DNA from: Aporhodopirellula rubra
Lineage (GTDB): Bacteria > Planctomycetota > Planctomycetia > Pirellulales > Pirellulaceae
Length of the DNA: 64,000 bases
Assembly: GCF_014192335.1 (NCBI RefSeq)
Contig: NZ_JACHXU010000010.1
Coordinates: forward strand, 37,718-101,717
Reading direction: 5' to 3'
Shown: positions 26,659 to 36,709 of the stretch, in pieces
Layout of the letters: the number at the start of each line of letters is the position of its first letter
Numbering within the stretch: the stretch's first letter is position 1
Notes under the pieces: model-generated
Databases searched by the model: none
The model's input: the letters and a program-made list of their open reading frames with translations, nothing else
Told to the model about the DNA's origin: nothing
Translations under genes and position numbers: made by a program

Positions 26659-26856
26659 TCTGATGGGCACGTTCCCAACGGAAGTGCCGCAACGGGCGTG
26701 ATCAGGCCAGATGGGTGGCCGGCGGGGTGAATTCCGGTATCCGGCGAGAGGGCGGGCCAAACGAGTGCGGTTTGTTGTCCGACCCTACCGCTTTTCGCGT
26801 GACCTGCAACAATTCAGGTCGACTGAGTTTGTTTCCACGAGCCCCATAGAAATGCA

Positions 26857-27774
26857 ATGTCCATGGCGACCCCTGCCTCGCAGCCATCCGCGAATGAGAC
26901 TGCTGACGATTCGTTTCCGGAACCCCGTGATTCGCTGCTCCGTATCGGCAACCATACGCTCAACAGTCGCCTGATTGTGGGCACGGGGCGTTACGATTCA
27001 ATGGACCAGATGCGAGATTCATTGGTCGCCTCGGGCAGCGAGTGTGTCACCGTGGCGGTCCGGCGGGAGCGTTTGTATGACAAAAACGGCCAGAACATTC
27101 TCGATTTCATCGACCCTCAACGCTACACCCTGCTGCCCAACACGGCCGGTTGCTATACGGCCGCGGATGCGATCCGGGCGGCCCGTTTGGGACGCGAGAT
27201 TCTCAGGACGCTCGGTAATTCTGGCGCCGATTGGGTGAAGCTCGAAGTGCTCGGTGATTCCAAAACGCTGCTGCCTGATCCCGCGGAAACCGTGCTCGCG
27301 TGCGAGAAACTCGTTGAGGATGGGTTCTCCGTGTTGTGCTACACGAGCGATTGTCCCGTCACGGCGGTGCGGCTGAAGAAGGCTGGAGCGGCCAGTGTGA
27401 TGCCCGCGGGCAGTCCGATCGGCAGCGGCCAAGGGATTTTGAATCCGAACAGTTTGAAGATCATTCTCGAATACCTCAAGGAAGACGACCCGGATTATCC
27501 GGTGATCATCGACGCAGGCGTTGGAACCGCCAGTGACGTCGCCATCGCAATGGAACTCGGTGCCGACGGGGTGCTGTTGAATACGGCGATCGCTCACGCT
27601 CGCGATCCGGTTCGGATGGCAGTGGCGATGAAATATGGCGTGATGGCGGGCCGACACGCAGCGTTGGCTGGGCGGATTCCACGTAAGCTTTACGGTACGG
27701 CGAGCAGTCCCAGTGAGGGTGTGATCAGCACGCGTCCCTACGGAAGCCAAGCCGATGGGACGGCGAAGTCGTAG
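26857..27774 (+). CDS. thiG: Thiazole synthase
   Basis: The 305-residue protein is a ThiG TIM barrel. The start of the conserved part is [12 protein letters not shown], the Schiff-base Lys lies in [10 protein letters not shown] (Lys 128), and the phosphate-binding end is [28 protein letters not shown]. It forms the thiazole phosphate of thiamine from deoxyxylulose-5-phosphate, ThiS thiocarboxylate and dehydroglycine. About 28 extra residues precede the conserved domain. It stands alone, without thiS or thiO beside it, and no TPP riboswitch is visible in the 198 bases upstream. Confidence 0.95.
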   Translation: MSMATPASQPSANETADDSFPEPRDSLLRIGNHTLNSRLIVGTGRYDSMDQMRDSLVASGSECVTVAVRRERLYDKNGQNILDFIDPQRYTLLPNTAGCYTAADAIRAARLGREILRTLGNSGADWVKLEVLGDSKTLLPDPAETVLACEKLVEDGFSVLCYTSDCPVTAVRLKKAGAASVMPAGSPIGSGQGILNPNSLKIILEYLKEDDPDYPVIIDAGVGTASDVAIAMELGADGVLLNTAIAHARDPVRMAVAMKYGVMAGRHAALAGRIPRKLYGTASSPSEGVISTRPYGSQADGTAKS

Positions 27775-27950
27775 CAGGCTCCGCAGTCGGCCTTCTCGTT
27801 CGCGGTTTGTGAAGAATCTTTCCCGGGCGTCAGTGTCATCGCCTCTCGACACAAGTTCGGGCAGGTTGCAAAGTTGAGCGGGGGCAAAGTTGACTGGGAT
27901 TGGAGCCTCGTCGCCATTTGCTGGCATCCGCCGGGACGCTCGGTTAGCTT

Positions 27951-30497
27951 ATGGGCATGAACCGCTCAAACGAAATCCGTCCTGTTCTCCGGCCAACGAT
28001 CCGATTGCGTTCTGACGCGGTGTCGGCGCGAACGCTACCGTCGACCGAATCATCGCTCGGTCGCGACGTGTCGGGTAGTGGCATTTCGGGCTATGCCGAT
28101 GTCGCACCGAACGGCTCCGGCGCAAGGATTGGTAATCCGATCGGCGAGTCACCAATTTTGTCGGCCCGCGATGCTCGGGCGGGCGACGGTGGTGCGGGAG
28201 ATTCTTTCTTCGAGGCAGGTTCGGTTTGGACGCCGGAGCAAGGAAGGAAATCCGAACTCATTGCCGCGGTGCGAGCGATCGAGAACAAGTCAACGGGCGG
28301 TTTCACCAAGTTCATCGTGCTGTTGGTGTCGCTCGCGGTCTTTGTCGCAGCCGGTGTCGCATGGTGGGACCCGTGGATGGTTTCTATGTTGGTGGTCGTG
28401 TTGTTGTTTCACGAGGCCGGGCATTACGTGGCGATGCGGATGTTCGGTTATCGAAACGTGAAGATGTTCTTCATTCCGTTTCTCGGTGCTGCCGTGAGTG
28501 GGCGTCACTTCAATATTTCCGGTTGGAAGAAGGCGATGGTTTACCTCGCCGGACCGGTTCCCGGCATTATTGTCTCGTTACCGTTGATGACCGCGGGGAT
28601 CGCGTTGGAAAAGGATTGGATGTTGGAACTTGGTGGCATGGCGTTGCTGCTCAACACACTCAATTTGTTGCCGATCATGCCGCTCGACGGTGGTTGGATT
28701 ATGCATTTGACGGTGTTCAGTCGGTCGCCGATTCTCGAAATCGTCGCTCGGGTGATCGGAATCGTTGCGATGGTTGCGTTTTCAATCTTCACTGAAAGCC
28801 GGTTCATTTTGTTCGTCGCGATACCGCTGGTGTTGTCTTTGCCGATGACGTATCGCGTTGCCAAATTGATTCGTCGATTGCGAGACCGGCCGCTGCCGCA
28901 GCCTGAACGAGATGAGATTCCCGACGCCGCGATTCATTTGCTCGACAATGAGATTCAAGCCACGCCGTTGGCGCCCACTCCGACGGCGAACAAGGCAGGG
29001 ATCATCGTACAAATGTACGAATCGCTGATCGTCCGGCCGCCTGGGATCGCCGCGACGCTCGCGATTTGGATGGTCTATGGCGGTGCGTTTGTGATCGCGA
29101 TCGTCGGCGGGATGGGGATCCTCGTTGGTCGAGATCTGTTTCGTGATGGCATCTTTGACATGGACATGTTCGATGCCGACAGCCACTCGGTGCCGTTGGA
29201 TGTTGACGACACGCGGTTTCATCTCGGTACGGAACCGATCGTCGAGTCGTATCTCGCGGTCGCTCGTTTTGATTCGGCGGTCGATTTGGAAGCGGCCAAG
29301 CAACGGTTGTCTCCGGAGAATCTGGAAAAGTACACCCACGTGCGTTTTGGAAACGTTTGGTTTGCGTCGATTCCGATCGAGGACGATGGCCAAACGGAAG
29401 ATGAATTGTTGGTCGACGAGGACGTTTTCTTAGAAGACGAATTCGACGACGAGTTTGGCGAAGATGACTTTGAGGCGGTTCGTGAGCGGATGCGGGAGTT
29501 GTTTCGTCCCGTCGATCCTGCCGAAACGTGGGTCGCGAAACTCGCACAATCACCGAACGTTGGAGACGGTATGGATGATGTGGCGGGCGACGTGGAGGGT
29601 GACAACGGGCGGATGCCACGTTTGGGGCAGTCGACTGTGCACGTGATCAGTGGGATGCATCATTCGTCGATTCAAATTCGTGCGATCGCACCGGATCCCG
29701 AAACCGCCAAACAGGTCGCCGAGGAATACTTCCAGATGCCCAGCGTTGCGGGAGACCGATTGTATCTGCCCGCGTGGTCTCCGCTGGACGCGCCGACGCA
29801 GCAACAAATCGATTGTCGAAATGTGCTCAAGACGCTGATCAGTGGCATCACGCCCGAGACGGCACCCGAGTTATTCGAAGAACGGAAACGACTCTACGAG
29901 CAGCAGTACGCCACGATTGATGACGACTATGACCCGGTGAGAGCGGCTGAGTTCGCGGCGCAGATTCGAGATTTGCAGACGCAGTTTGTCGCTGACTTTG
30001 TTGACGGGCTCGACGGGGAGCAGGCCACCGTTGGGCGAATGTACCAGCGATACCAGCAGGATGAATTGGCGTACCAAGCTGACGTGGAAAAGCGTTCGAT
30101 TGATATTCGTGCCCGTATCGCGGCGGGTGAGGAACTCGATGAGAGTGCGGACTCGGAGATGATGGAGGACGAATATCCGATCATGGATGACTATCTGATC
30201 GGCGAACAAAATCTTTTGGGGTTGAGCGACTCATCACGGCGGAGTCACCATTTTGCCGCACATGTCAGCGGAGATGTTCTGACGGCCGAGGATGTCATGG
30301 AAGAACGCGAGTACGCCGATCAGGATGCGGACACGGATGTAATCGCGTTGAACCCTGGCGAGCGAATTCTCAATCTGCACGTGCACCGGGCGACGGATCA
30401 AGCCGCCACGTTGTCGGCAATCGTCGCGTTTCTAGGTGATCGCGGATTCCACACCTTTGAATTGCAATACGTGACTCCGACCGCCGAATTCGAGTGA
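27951..30497 (+). CDS. Large M50 family (site-2 protease-like) membrane metalloprotease
   Basis: This 848-residue membrane protein has an N-terminal cytoplasmic extension of about 115 residues without similarity I recognise. A helix then leads to the zinc motif HEAGH (154-158). The second M50 motif LLPIMPLDGGW (Asp 246) follows. After the membrane core and another helix near residue 375 comes a long soluble region. It is rich in acidic runs (near 480-505), has a helical middle, and ends with a ferredoxin-like-looking stretch near the C-terminus. The fold is that of intramembrane proteases; the target is unknown. The gene is alone on its transcription unit. The C-terminal 450 residues are the unusual part. 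Confidence 0.83.
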   Translation: MGMNRSNEIRPVLRPTIRLRSDAVSARTLPSTESSLGRDVSGSGISGYADVAPNGSGARIGNPIGESPILSARDARAGDGGAGDSFFEAGSVWTPEQGRKSELIAAVRAIENKSTGGFTKFIVLLVSLAVFVAAGVAWWDPWMVSMLVVVLLFHEAGHYVAMRMFGYRNVKMFFIPFLGAAVSGRHFNISGWKKAMVYLAGPVPGIIVSLPLMTAGIALEKDWMLELGGMALLLNTLNLLPIMPLDGGWIMHLTVFSRSPILEIVARVIGIVAMVAFSIFTESRFILFVAIPLVLSLPMTYRVAKLIRRLRDRPLPQPERDEIPDAAIHLLDNEIQATPLAPTPTANKAGIIVQMYESLIVRPPGIAATLAIWMVYGGAFVIAIVGGMGILVGRDLFRDGIFDMDMFDADSHSVPLDVDDTRFHLGTEPIVESYLAVARFDSAVDLEAAKQRLSPENLEKYTHVRFGNVWFASIPIEDDGQTEDELLVDEDVFLEDEFDDEFGEDDFEAVRERMRELFRPVDPAETWVAKLAQSPNVGDGMDDVAGDVEGDNGRMPRLGQSTVHVISGMHHSSIQIRAIAPDPETAKQVAEEYFQMPSVAGDRLYLPAWSPLDAPTQQQIDCRNVLKTLISGITPETAPELFEERKRLYEQQYATIDDDYDPVRAAEFAAQIRDLQTQFVADFVDGLDGEQATVGRMYQRYQQDELAYQADVEKRSIDIRARIAAGEELDESADSEMMEDEYPIMDDYLIGEQNLLGLSDSSRRSHHFAAHVSGDVLTAEDVMEEREYADQDADTDVIALNPGERILNLHVHRATDQAATLSAIVAFLGDRGFHTFELQYVTPTAEFE

Positions 30498-30805
30498 GGC
30501 ACCGCGGCCGGTGATTTCGGAGTCGCGTTTGGGGTTTTGGCCGCGTCTCGACTAGTTCTTGTCATTGCCACGTCGTGCGATTCGCGGGCGGTTTTGCGGA
30601 GGGAGTGAACGGACAATCCGGCTCATTCGCGGTCGCTGATGCGTTTTGGTTGACTTTGACGGTTAGGTCGATGCTGCCATCTATTCGGATCGTGCTGCGG
30701 TCAGCCCCTCGGGAGGGTCGATCAAGTCGAGGTAGATCTCCTTCACGTCCGATTCTAGCGATTGCAACGAAAACGCAGATAAATGCAATCGTCCGGCACG
30801 CTCCC
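30498..30805. other. Intergenic region before the multihaem cytochrome
   Basis: No separate gene is supported. An open frame from GTG at 30575 runs in phase into the cytochrome gene, but its first 77 codons do not resemble a signal peptide. The signal-like segment begins only after 30806, so this is taken as leader DNA. No promoter boxes could be assigned with confidence. Confidence 0.45.
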
Positions 30806-32932
30806 ATGAAACAACCACACATGAAACTCGGCGGAATACTTCTGTTTGCAGTGCTGTGTCTGCTCGGGACGGCATTCGTCTGGCAGGCGGCGCCGGTCGA
30901 GGCGACTGGTCCGTACGGCGTCAACGGGCCCGCTCGCCCCACGCGTCTCGGCGCATCGGGGCGGTTCGCGAGCACTCCCGTCGGTGGAGATTCCGATGAG
31001 GACTTACTAAGCAGTTCGAGCGATGAGCTCCACGGCGGCGATGATTTGCTAGGCGGCGACGACCTGCTCGGCGGAAGCAACGAGCCATCCGGGGATGATC
31101 TTCTCGGCGGTAACGACTTGCTCAGCGGCGATGATCTCCTCGGTGGGAACGATCTGCTCGGCGGGAGCGATGCACTCAACGGTCTCGGCCAAAAGAGCGA
31201 CGACGTCGATCCTCTCGCAGGGCTCGGTGCGAAAACCAAGATCAAGCCCGCTGATGCGAAGTCGGCCGATAAGCAGGACAACGCGACGGACCCTCACGTC
31301 GGATTGTGGACCGAAGATATCTATCCGTCGGCTGAATCTTGCCGCGCGTGTCATCCGAAGCATTACGACGAGTGGAGCGTCAGCAGCCACGCGTACGCGT
31401 CGGTTTCGCCGATGTTTCATCGTTTCGAGCAGACGATGACGGAACTGACGCAGGGGACCGTGGGATCATTTTGCATGCGATGCCACTCGCCTGTCGCGAC
31501 GCAATTGGAAATCCCGCGAACGGTCAGCATGCTCGACCAACCTGCCGTCGCGCGGGAAGGCGTCACATGCATCGCGTGTCACCGCATCAACGAACACTAC
31601 GGACGCAGCAACGGTGACCGTCGTATTGAACCCGGCGACATTCATGCTCCGGTAGGACGCGGGGGCAATGGCCAAGCACTCTACGCGGCGCTCGCCGAAG
31701 CGAAAAAACACAAACTGAAAACGGACGCCTCTCAAACGGGGCCGGGGCAAAAGATTCACAACGGTTCGTTCTTCTTTGAGCCGCTGACCAAGACCGACAT
31801 TTGTGTTTCCTGTCACCAAGTTGCCGTGCATCCCGGCATTTGGTTGGAAGTTGTGCACGGACAATACCGTGCCGGTCCGGCGGCGAAACGCGGTGCCACG
31901 TGCCAAGATTGCCACATGGGCGCGGTCCCAGGTAAGGATCTCGGGTACGAGCATTGTCACGTCGCCGAACTGTCCGGCAAACCCTACGGGGAACCGAAGA
32001 AGCATTCGAATCATACGTTTTGGGGGCCGGGCTACTCGATCGCTCACCCGGGAATTTTCCCGCATCATCCGAAAGCAAAAAAGTATTCGCCGCGACAATG
32101 GTTGACGTTCGATGACCGCGCAGGATGGGGCACGAAAGCGTTCGAGGATCACGTTCCACCCGGAATGGTTTTCCCCGAACCGTGGACGGAAGCCGATGAC
32201 CGGATCGATGCGAGAAAGATCATCGACGAGAACCTTGCCAAAGTGCACGCCAAACGTGGCGTCTCGGCGATGACGCTCGAGTCCGCCGCTCACGTGAGCG
32301 ATCCGGTGTTCTACACGACCCCGCAACTCGGACGGCCGTTGAAGATCGGCTATCGGGTCGACAATGCCAGCGACGGACATAACTTGCCGACCGGTTCACT
32401 CGGGGCTCAGCCGCAACTGTGGCTCAACGCGGCCTTGATCGATCCGACCGGCAGACGAGTTTGGGAAACCGGCTACCTCGACTCCAATGCGGACCTCGCC
32501 GACATGCATAGCGTCGACGTGGCGGAAGGCCGCGTCCCACGAGACAAGAACTTGTTTAATTTGCAAACGAAGTTCTTGATCAACAACGTTCGCGGAACGG
32601 ACCGCGAGGCCGCGTTGCCGCTGAACTTCAGTCTCGATCAACTCGTGTTCTTGCGTCCCGGAGCGGTTCCGGTCAGTGTTTTGAATCACCCGCCGTTGAT
32701 CCGGATGGAAGCACACAGCATCGCGCCGCTCGACCATCGAATTGCCAAGTACACGATCCCGGCGTCCGCGTTCTGCATGCCGGGAACGTATCGACTCAGC
32801 GTTCGGGTGCGAAGCCGAACCGAACCGATGTATTTGATGAAGTTGGTCGGTGCGACACCGGACATGATGCGGCGAATGAACGAGAACATGATCGACATCT
32901 GCCGATCCAGCATTACTTTTGAGGTTCGATAG
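30806..32932 (+). CDS. Secreted multihaem (five CxxCH) cytochrome c with DDLLGG repeats
   Basis: The protein has 708 residues if started at ATG 30806; ATG 30821 is also possible. A signal or anchor helix (GGILLFAVLCLLGTAFVW) is followed by a low-complexity region at about residues 75-128, where DDLLGG-type hexads repeat six times. Five haem-binding motifs follow: CRACH (179), CMRCH (223), CIACH (255), CVSCH (333) and CQDCH (366). The C-terminal 300 residues are beta-rich and free of CxxCH. The haem domain resembles the cytochrome c554 group of periplasmic electron carriers. The next gene, two bases on, encodes a probable outer-membrane barrel. The redox partner is not evident. Confidence 0.85.
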   Translation: MKQPHMKLGGILLFAVLCLLGTAFVWQAAPVEATGPYGVNGPARPTRLGASGRFASTPVGGDSDEDLLSSSSDELHGGDDLLGGDDLLGGSNEPSGDDLLGGNDLLSGDDLLGGNDLLGGSDALNGLGQKSDDVDPLAGLGAKTKIKPADAKSADKQDNATDPHVGLWTEDIYPSAESCRACHPKHYDEWSVSSHAYASVSPMFHRFEQTMTELTQGTVGSFCMRCHSPVATQLEIPRTVSMLDQPAVAREGVTCIACHRINEHYGRSNGDRRIEPGDIHAPVGRGGNGQALYAALAEAKKHKLKTDASQTGPGQKIHNGSFFFEPLTKTDICVSCHQVAVHPGIWLEVVHGQYRAGPAAKRGATCQDCHMGAVPGKDLGYEHCHVAELSGKPYGEPKKHSNHTFWGPGYSIAHPGIFPHHPKAKKYSPRQWLTFDDRAGWGTKAFEDHVPPGMVFPEPWTEADDRIDARKIIDENLAKVHAKRGVSAMTLESAAHVSDPVFYTTPQLGRPLKIGYRVDNASDGHNLPTGSLGAQPQLWLNAALIDPTGRRVWETGYLDSNADLADMHSVDVAEGRVPRDKNLFNLQTKFLINNVRGTDREAALPLNFSLDQLVFLRPGAVPVSVLNHPPLIRMEAHSIAPLDHRIAKYTIPASAFCMPGTYRLSVRVRSRTEPMYLMKLVGATPDMMRRMNENMIDICRSSITFEVR

Positions 32933-32934
32933 TT

Positions 32935-35115
32935 ATGTTGAACCATCACCCAACCGACAGTAAACGCCCCACGGTATCACCCCGCCGTCGATTGCTTAGG
33001 TCAATGATCATCGCGAGCTTGATCGCTGTTCCGTGCGGAATGGCAAATGCGATCGACCCAATTATCGATATGTCCCAAATCGACGCGGTGTCGACGCTCA
33101 CGCCGTCGCACGTGGATTGGTTAAGCGTTCCGTTACCGACTCAATTGCCCTCGCGTTCGTTCGCGTCGGCAGGTTTGCGACCACGTCCGTTGCCGCCGAT
33201 GGACGCGTTCGCGGCGACTCACTCGGTGTTGGAAGGCTCTCTGCAGCAACCGACCACCGCGCGTGCCGCGGTGATTGCCCCCAATACTGCGCCGGGAGAT
33301 TTTGGCCGGCGTCCTGGTCACTTCGTCCGGCAGCCGACGCCGGCGCCGATCGTCGCGAAGGTTGAAATGAAAAATGGGATGCAGTTTGATCTGCGTGCCA
33401 CGGAAACCATGTCTGACCCCGATTGGTTGGGGCTTCCGGTTCCGAATCCGCCATCGGAGCCACATGCTCAGGTCGCGATGGCACGGCCTCGACGTTTACC
33501 GATGTTGGAACCGGCGGCGGAAACCGACGCGGACGATATTCTTTCGCAAGGTTTCAATGACGAGGTGGAACAATCGAGCGAATTGTTCTCCATGGAATCG
33601 CCCGCCACAGAAGACTCACCGAACGTCGACGATGAAACCTTGGTGGGGCTGCCCCGCCGTTTGCCGCCGATCGGTGATCTGGCTGCGGAGGAAGAGTCGC
33701 CGCGTGATTTTATCGCGTCGGCCGGCATGTCGCCGATCGCCCGCCAACTCGATTGCACGCTCAACGATTTTTCCGCTACGCCGTTGCCTGGCGGAACGGA
33801 ATACAACAACCCTTACGCGGCTCAATGGATTTACGACTCCAAAGCCGCCGTGCCGACGCAGGCACCATGGATCGAATGGGGGCGGTTGTTTTATGGCGAC
33901 GGAATCACACCACGCGGACGCGACTGGTTCGGGCCTTACAACATGGTCCGCCCTCAGTTCTATCTGTACGGAGACTACCGAACAGGGATCTCGGCGGGAC
34001 GCAATGCCGCCGGACGTACCGACAACTGGTCAACGCGTTTGAATCTCGACATGGATTTGCGGATCACTGACACGGAACGTTTCCATGGCTTCATCGGGCC
34101 GCTGGATCGCGCCGGGAAAGTCTCCGGCATCCAACTCAAGGACGGCGAAATCGATTATCAAAGCGTCATCAACCCGAACTTCGTCACGGCGTTCTTTGAA
34201 GGTGACCTTGGTGCGATGTGGGGCGGTTTCCATGATCAATCGTCGCCGATGGAGTTGCCGTTCACGGTTGGACTCGTTCCGTTGTTGTTCCAAAACGGCA
34301 TTTGGATGGAAGACGCGGTGACCGGTGCCGCGTTCGCGTTACCGGCGCGGCATAGTCGGTTGCTGAATTGGGCGAACTACGATGTGACTTTCTTTGCGGC
34401 AGTGGACCAAATCAACAGTGCTGCCTTCGGAACAGACGGGCATGCCGCGCAGGCGTTCGGTAACGCATGGTTCATTGAGGCCTACGGAGGCTACATCGAA
34501 ACCGGTTACGCTTTCGTTCGAGACCGGAACAATGCCGCGAAGAGCTACCACAACATGACGGCTAGTTTCACGCGGCGGTACTTTGACCGCATCAGCAATT
34601 CGGTGCGCGTGATTGTGAACAGTGGCCAGGATCTCGCCAAAGATGACCGAACGGCCGATGGCGGACTGTTATTGGTCGAAAACAGTTGGATCACGTCGGC
34701 ACCGCTTACCGTGGTTCCGTATGCCAACTTCTTTTACGGTTGGGGACGCCCGCAATCGGTGGCCCGGGCGGCGAACAGCGGCGGGATTTTGCGGAATACC
34801 GGGATCAACTTCGACACCGACGGGTTGAACGGGCTCGCGACTCTCGATCCGACCGGGGCTGACACCGCGGGTGGTTCGATTGGCGTCGATTTGATCGGCA
34901 ACCAACTCGACCGGCAATTGCTTATCGAGGCGTCGTACCTGACTGAGCACGGCAACCTGAACCCGGGTGTCGACGGTGACCAGTTCGGATTGGGGGCTCG
35001 TTATCAGTTTCCGGTTTCGAATGCGACGTTGCTGCGTTTCGACGTCATGCACGGCTGGCGGGGCGATTTGCCTAATGTCTACGGGACTCGGATGGAATAT
35101 CGCTGGAAATTCTGA
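32935..35115 (+). CDS. Probable outer-membrane beta-barrel protein
   Basis: The 726-residue protein starts with a positively charged stretch and a signal peptide ending ANA (about residue 40). Residues 45-290 are Pro-rich and probably unstructured. The C-terminal 430 residues consist of alternating beta strands with many aromatic residues (PQFYLYGDYRTG, NAWFIEAYGGYIETGYAF) and end in Phe (YRWKF), the hallmark of outer-membrane barrels inserted by BamA. It begins two bases after the multihaem cytochrome gene, so both are certainly co-transcribed. A role as an outer-membrane partner of the cytochrome is attractive but unproven. Confidence 0.75.
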   Translation: MLNHHPTDSKRPTVSPRRRLLRSMIIASLIAVPCGMANAIDPIIDMSQIDAVSTLTPSHVDWLSVPLPTQLPSRSFASAGLRPRPLPPMDAFAATHSVLEGSLQQPTTARAAVIAPNTAPGDFGRRPGHFVRQPTPAPIVAKVEMKNGMQFDLRATETMSDPDWLGLPVPNPPSEPHAQVAMARPRRLPMLEPAAETDADDILSQGFNDEVEQSSELFSMESPATEDSPNVDDETLVGLPRRLPPIGDLAAEEESPRDFIASAGMSPIARQLDCTLNDFSATPLPGGTEYNNPYAAQWIYDSKAAVPTQAPWIEWGRLFYGDGITPRGRDWFGPYNMVRPQFYLYGDYRTGISAGRNAAGRTDNWSTRLNLDMDLRITDTERFHGFIGPLDRAGKVSGIQLKDGEIDYQSVINPNFVTAFFEGDLGAMWGGFHDQSSPMELPFTVGLVPLLFQNGIWMEDAVTGAAFALPARHSRLLNWANYDVTFFAAVDQINSAAFGTDGHAAQAFGNAWFIEAYGGYIETGYAFVRDRNNAAKSYHNMTASFTRRYFDRISNSVRVIVNSGQDLAKDDRTADGGLLLVENSWITSAPLTVVPYANFFYGWGRPQSVARAANSGGILRNTGINFDTDGLNGLATLDPTGADTAGGSIGVDLIGNQLDRQLLIEASYLTEHGNLNPGVDGDQFGLGARYQFPVSNATLLRFDVMHGWRGDLPNVYGTRMEYRWKF

Positions 35116-35286
35116 GGCCGGGAGAGCGTCGACGCGGGCACAAATGCGTCGAAAACGAGCTTTCAGCGTTAAAACGCGGGTTTCGCCGCCAAAATTCACG
35201 ACGACTTCACTTCCGCTCGAACCGGGAAATTCGGTAGTTTTCGGACCAGCCGTTCTCATTTTTTTCCCGTTCAGGACGCACCTGCT

Positions 35287-36660
35287 ATGCACGAACGAAC
35301 CACGCGGGCGATCGCTCGATGGCTGTTCGTTGGCTGCTGCGCCGTGCCGACCGTCCTAACAATGTTCGCGATTTTGGTCACGTGGACGCCCTGGTATGAC
35401 AACCGAGCCCGTCATGCCCTCGAGGATCACGTGGCTTTGCTGACGGGGCTGCATGTTGAAATAGGCGATTTCGAACGAGCGGATCCGTCGACGTGGAGGC
35501 TATCCGATGTGCGGTTGGCCGACCCCGAAACGCTCCGCACGGTGGCAACCGTCCGAACAGTGTGCTGGATTTCGCAAAGTGACAGCACCGTTATTCGGCT
35601 GAGCCAGCCGGAAATTCGTGTCGAGACGCTCGACCAAGTCGCCACGTTGGTGCACCATCGTTTCCTGTGTCGGCCGGATCAAACCCGTGTCCCCGTACGG
35701 ATCGCGGCTGACGACGTCACGCTGCGTGGGCAGTCGACGGCACAGACGTTGCAGGATTTTGATGCGTACTTGGAGACGCGAGATGACGTTGTTTGGGCGA
35801 CGGTGCGATGCATCCCCGCTGGGCAACGACCCGACAGCGAGGGTGTGCAAATCGAAGTCACGCGTGATCGTTCGGTCTCACCGCCGATGACTTCATGGTC
35901 GCTGCAGACCGGCGAGATGCGAATGCCGTTGGCGGTGATGGCGGACTACTACCCGTTCGTGAGCCGTCTCGGCGCCGACGCGACGTTTGACGGAACGTTC
36001 TCTGCATCGCGGCAGGATGGCGTTGCCGCGGACGCTTGGTCGATTAGCACGACAGGGCATTTTCGAAACGTTGATCTCGCCCAATTGACTCAGGAGTTGC
36101 CGCATCGGGTTACCGGACGTGGCGATGTTGCGATTGATCGTTGTCAGCTCGAACGCGACGGATCGGTGAACGTGGCCGGCCAACTCATTGTTAATGAAGG
36201 ATGGATGTCGGCGTCGATACTTCCCCGGCTCGCGGAAGATTTGGGATGTGAGTTGACCGTTCCGATCCAAGATGATTTTGCGTTCGATGCACTCGCGTTG
36301 CGATTCGATCTCTATGCCGCTCAGTTGAAAGTGGAAGGCGTTTGTCGCGAGCTTTCGGGGCGACAGTGGTTGCCTTCCGATGTTGTAGTTTCCGCAGGTG
36401 GTCAGCCGATCGTGTTGTCGCGAGGGGGATGGCTTCCTGCAACGAATCTCGCTCGGTTGATCGCTCCGGCGCACAGCGTGACGATACCGATCTCTCACCA
36501 GACGACCGGATTGTTAGAAATCCTGCGTCCGCCGCGACACGCTCTTCCGGGTTCGGTGCATCCTCAGACGCCCATGGACGAGAATGCGGAGCCCGCCGCA
36601 CGAATCGGTCGGCTTCAGCCATGGCGAGATCAGAGCGAGCCAATTTCGCAACCGCGATAA
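35287..36660 (+). CDS. Membrane-anchored AsmA-like hypothetical protein
   Basis: I do not recognise a named family. The 457-residue product has one N-terminal membrane helix (about 15-35), followed by ARHALEDHVALLTGLHVEIGDFE. This resembles the beginning of AsmA/TamB-type periplasmic proteins, where a helix near the membrane is followed by short beta repeats. The remaining sequence is predominantly beta (RLSDVRLADPETLRTV, GRGDVAIDRCQLERDG) and ends in a polar tail. It lies 171 bases downstream of the probable outer-membrane barrel gene and could work in envelope lipid or outer-membrane maintenance. That function is speculation from shape only. Confidence 0.6.
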   Translation: MHERTTRAIARWLFVGCCAVPTVLTMFAILVTWTPWYDNRARHALEDHVALLTGLHVEIGDFERADPSTWRLSDVRLADPETLRTVATVRTVCWISQSDSTVIRLSQPEIRVETLDQVATLVHHRFLCRPDQTRVPVRIAADDVTLRGQSTAQTLQDFDAYLETRDDVVWATVRCIPAGQRPDSEGVQIEVTRDRSVSPPMTSWSLQTGEMRMPLAVMADYYPFVSRLGADATFDGTFSASRQDGVAADAWSISTTGHFRNVDLAQLTQELPHRVTGRGDVAIDRCQLERDGSVNVAGQLIVNEGWMSASILPRLAEDLGCELTVPIQDDFAFDALALRFDLYAAQLKVEGVCRELSGRQWLPSDVVVSAGGQPIVLSRGGWLPATNLARLIAPAHSVTIPISHQTTGLLEILRPPRHALPGSVHPQTPMDENAEPAARIGRLQPWRDQSEPISQPR

Positions 36661-36709
36661 CCAGGTTCGCTGCATTGCCGCAAATGCGGCGCTGCTACAC
36701 TGTTGCATT

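Noticed and set aside
26659..26856. TPP riboswitch upstream of thiG
   Set aside because: The conserved CTGAGA and ACCTGA-type elements in the right spacing are not present.
30575..30805. Cytochrome start at GTG 30575
   Set aside because: The added 77 residues would put the signal segment deep inside the protein, which does not suit export.
30562..31281. Minus-strand frame of 239 codons rich in Ser and Pro
   Set aside because: It is the complement of the DDLLGG-coding repeat; the apparent regularity is caused by that repeat.
31466..32380. Minus-strand frame of 304 codons
   Set aside because: Opposite the cytochrome haem region, whose CxxCH motifs prove the plus-strand frame.
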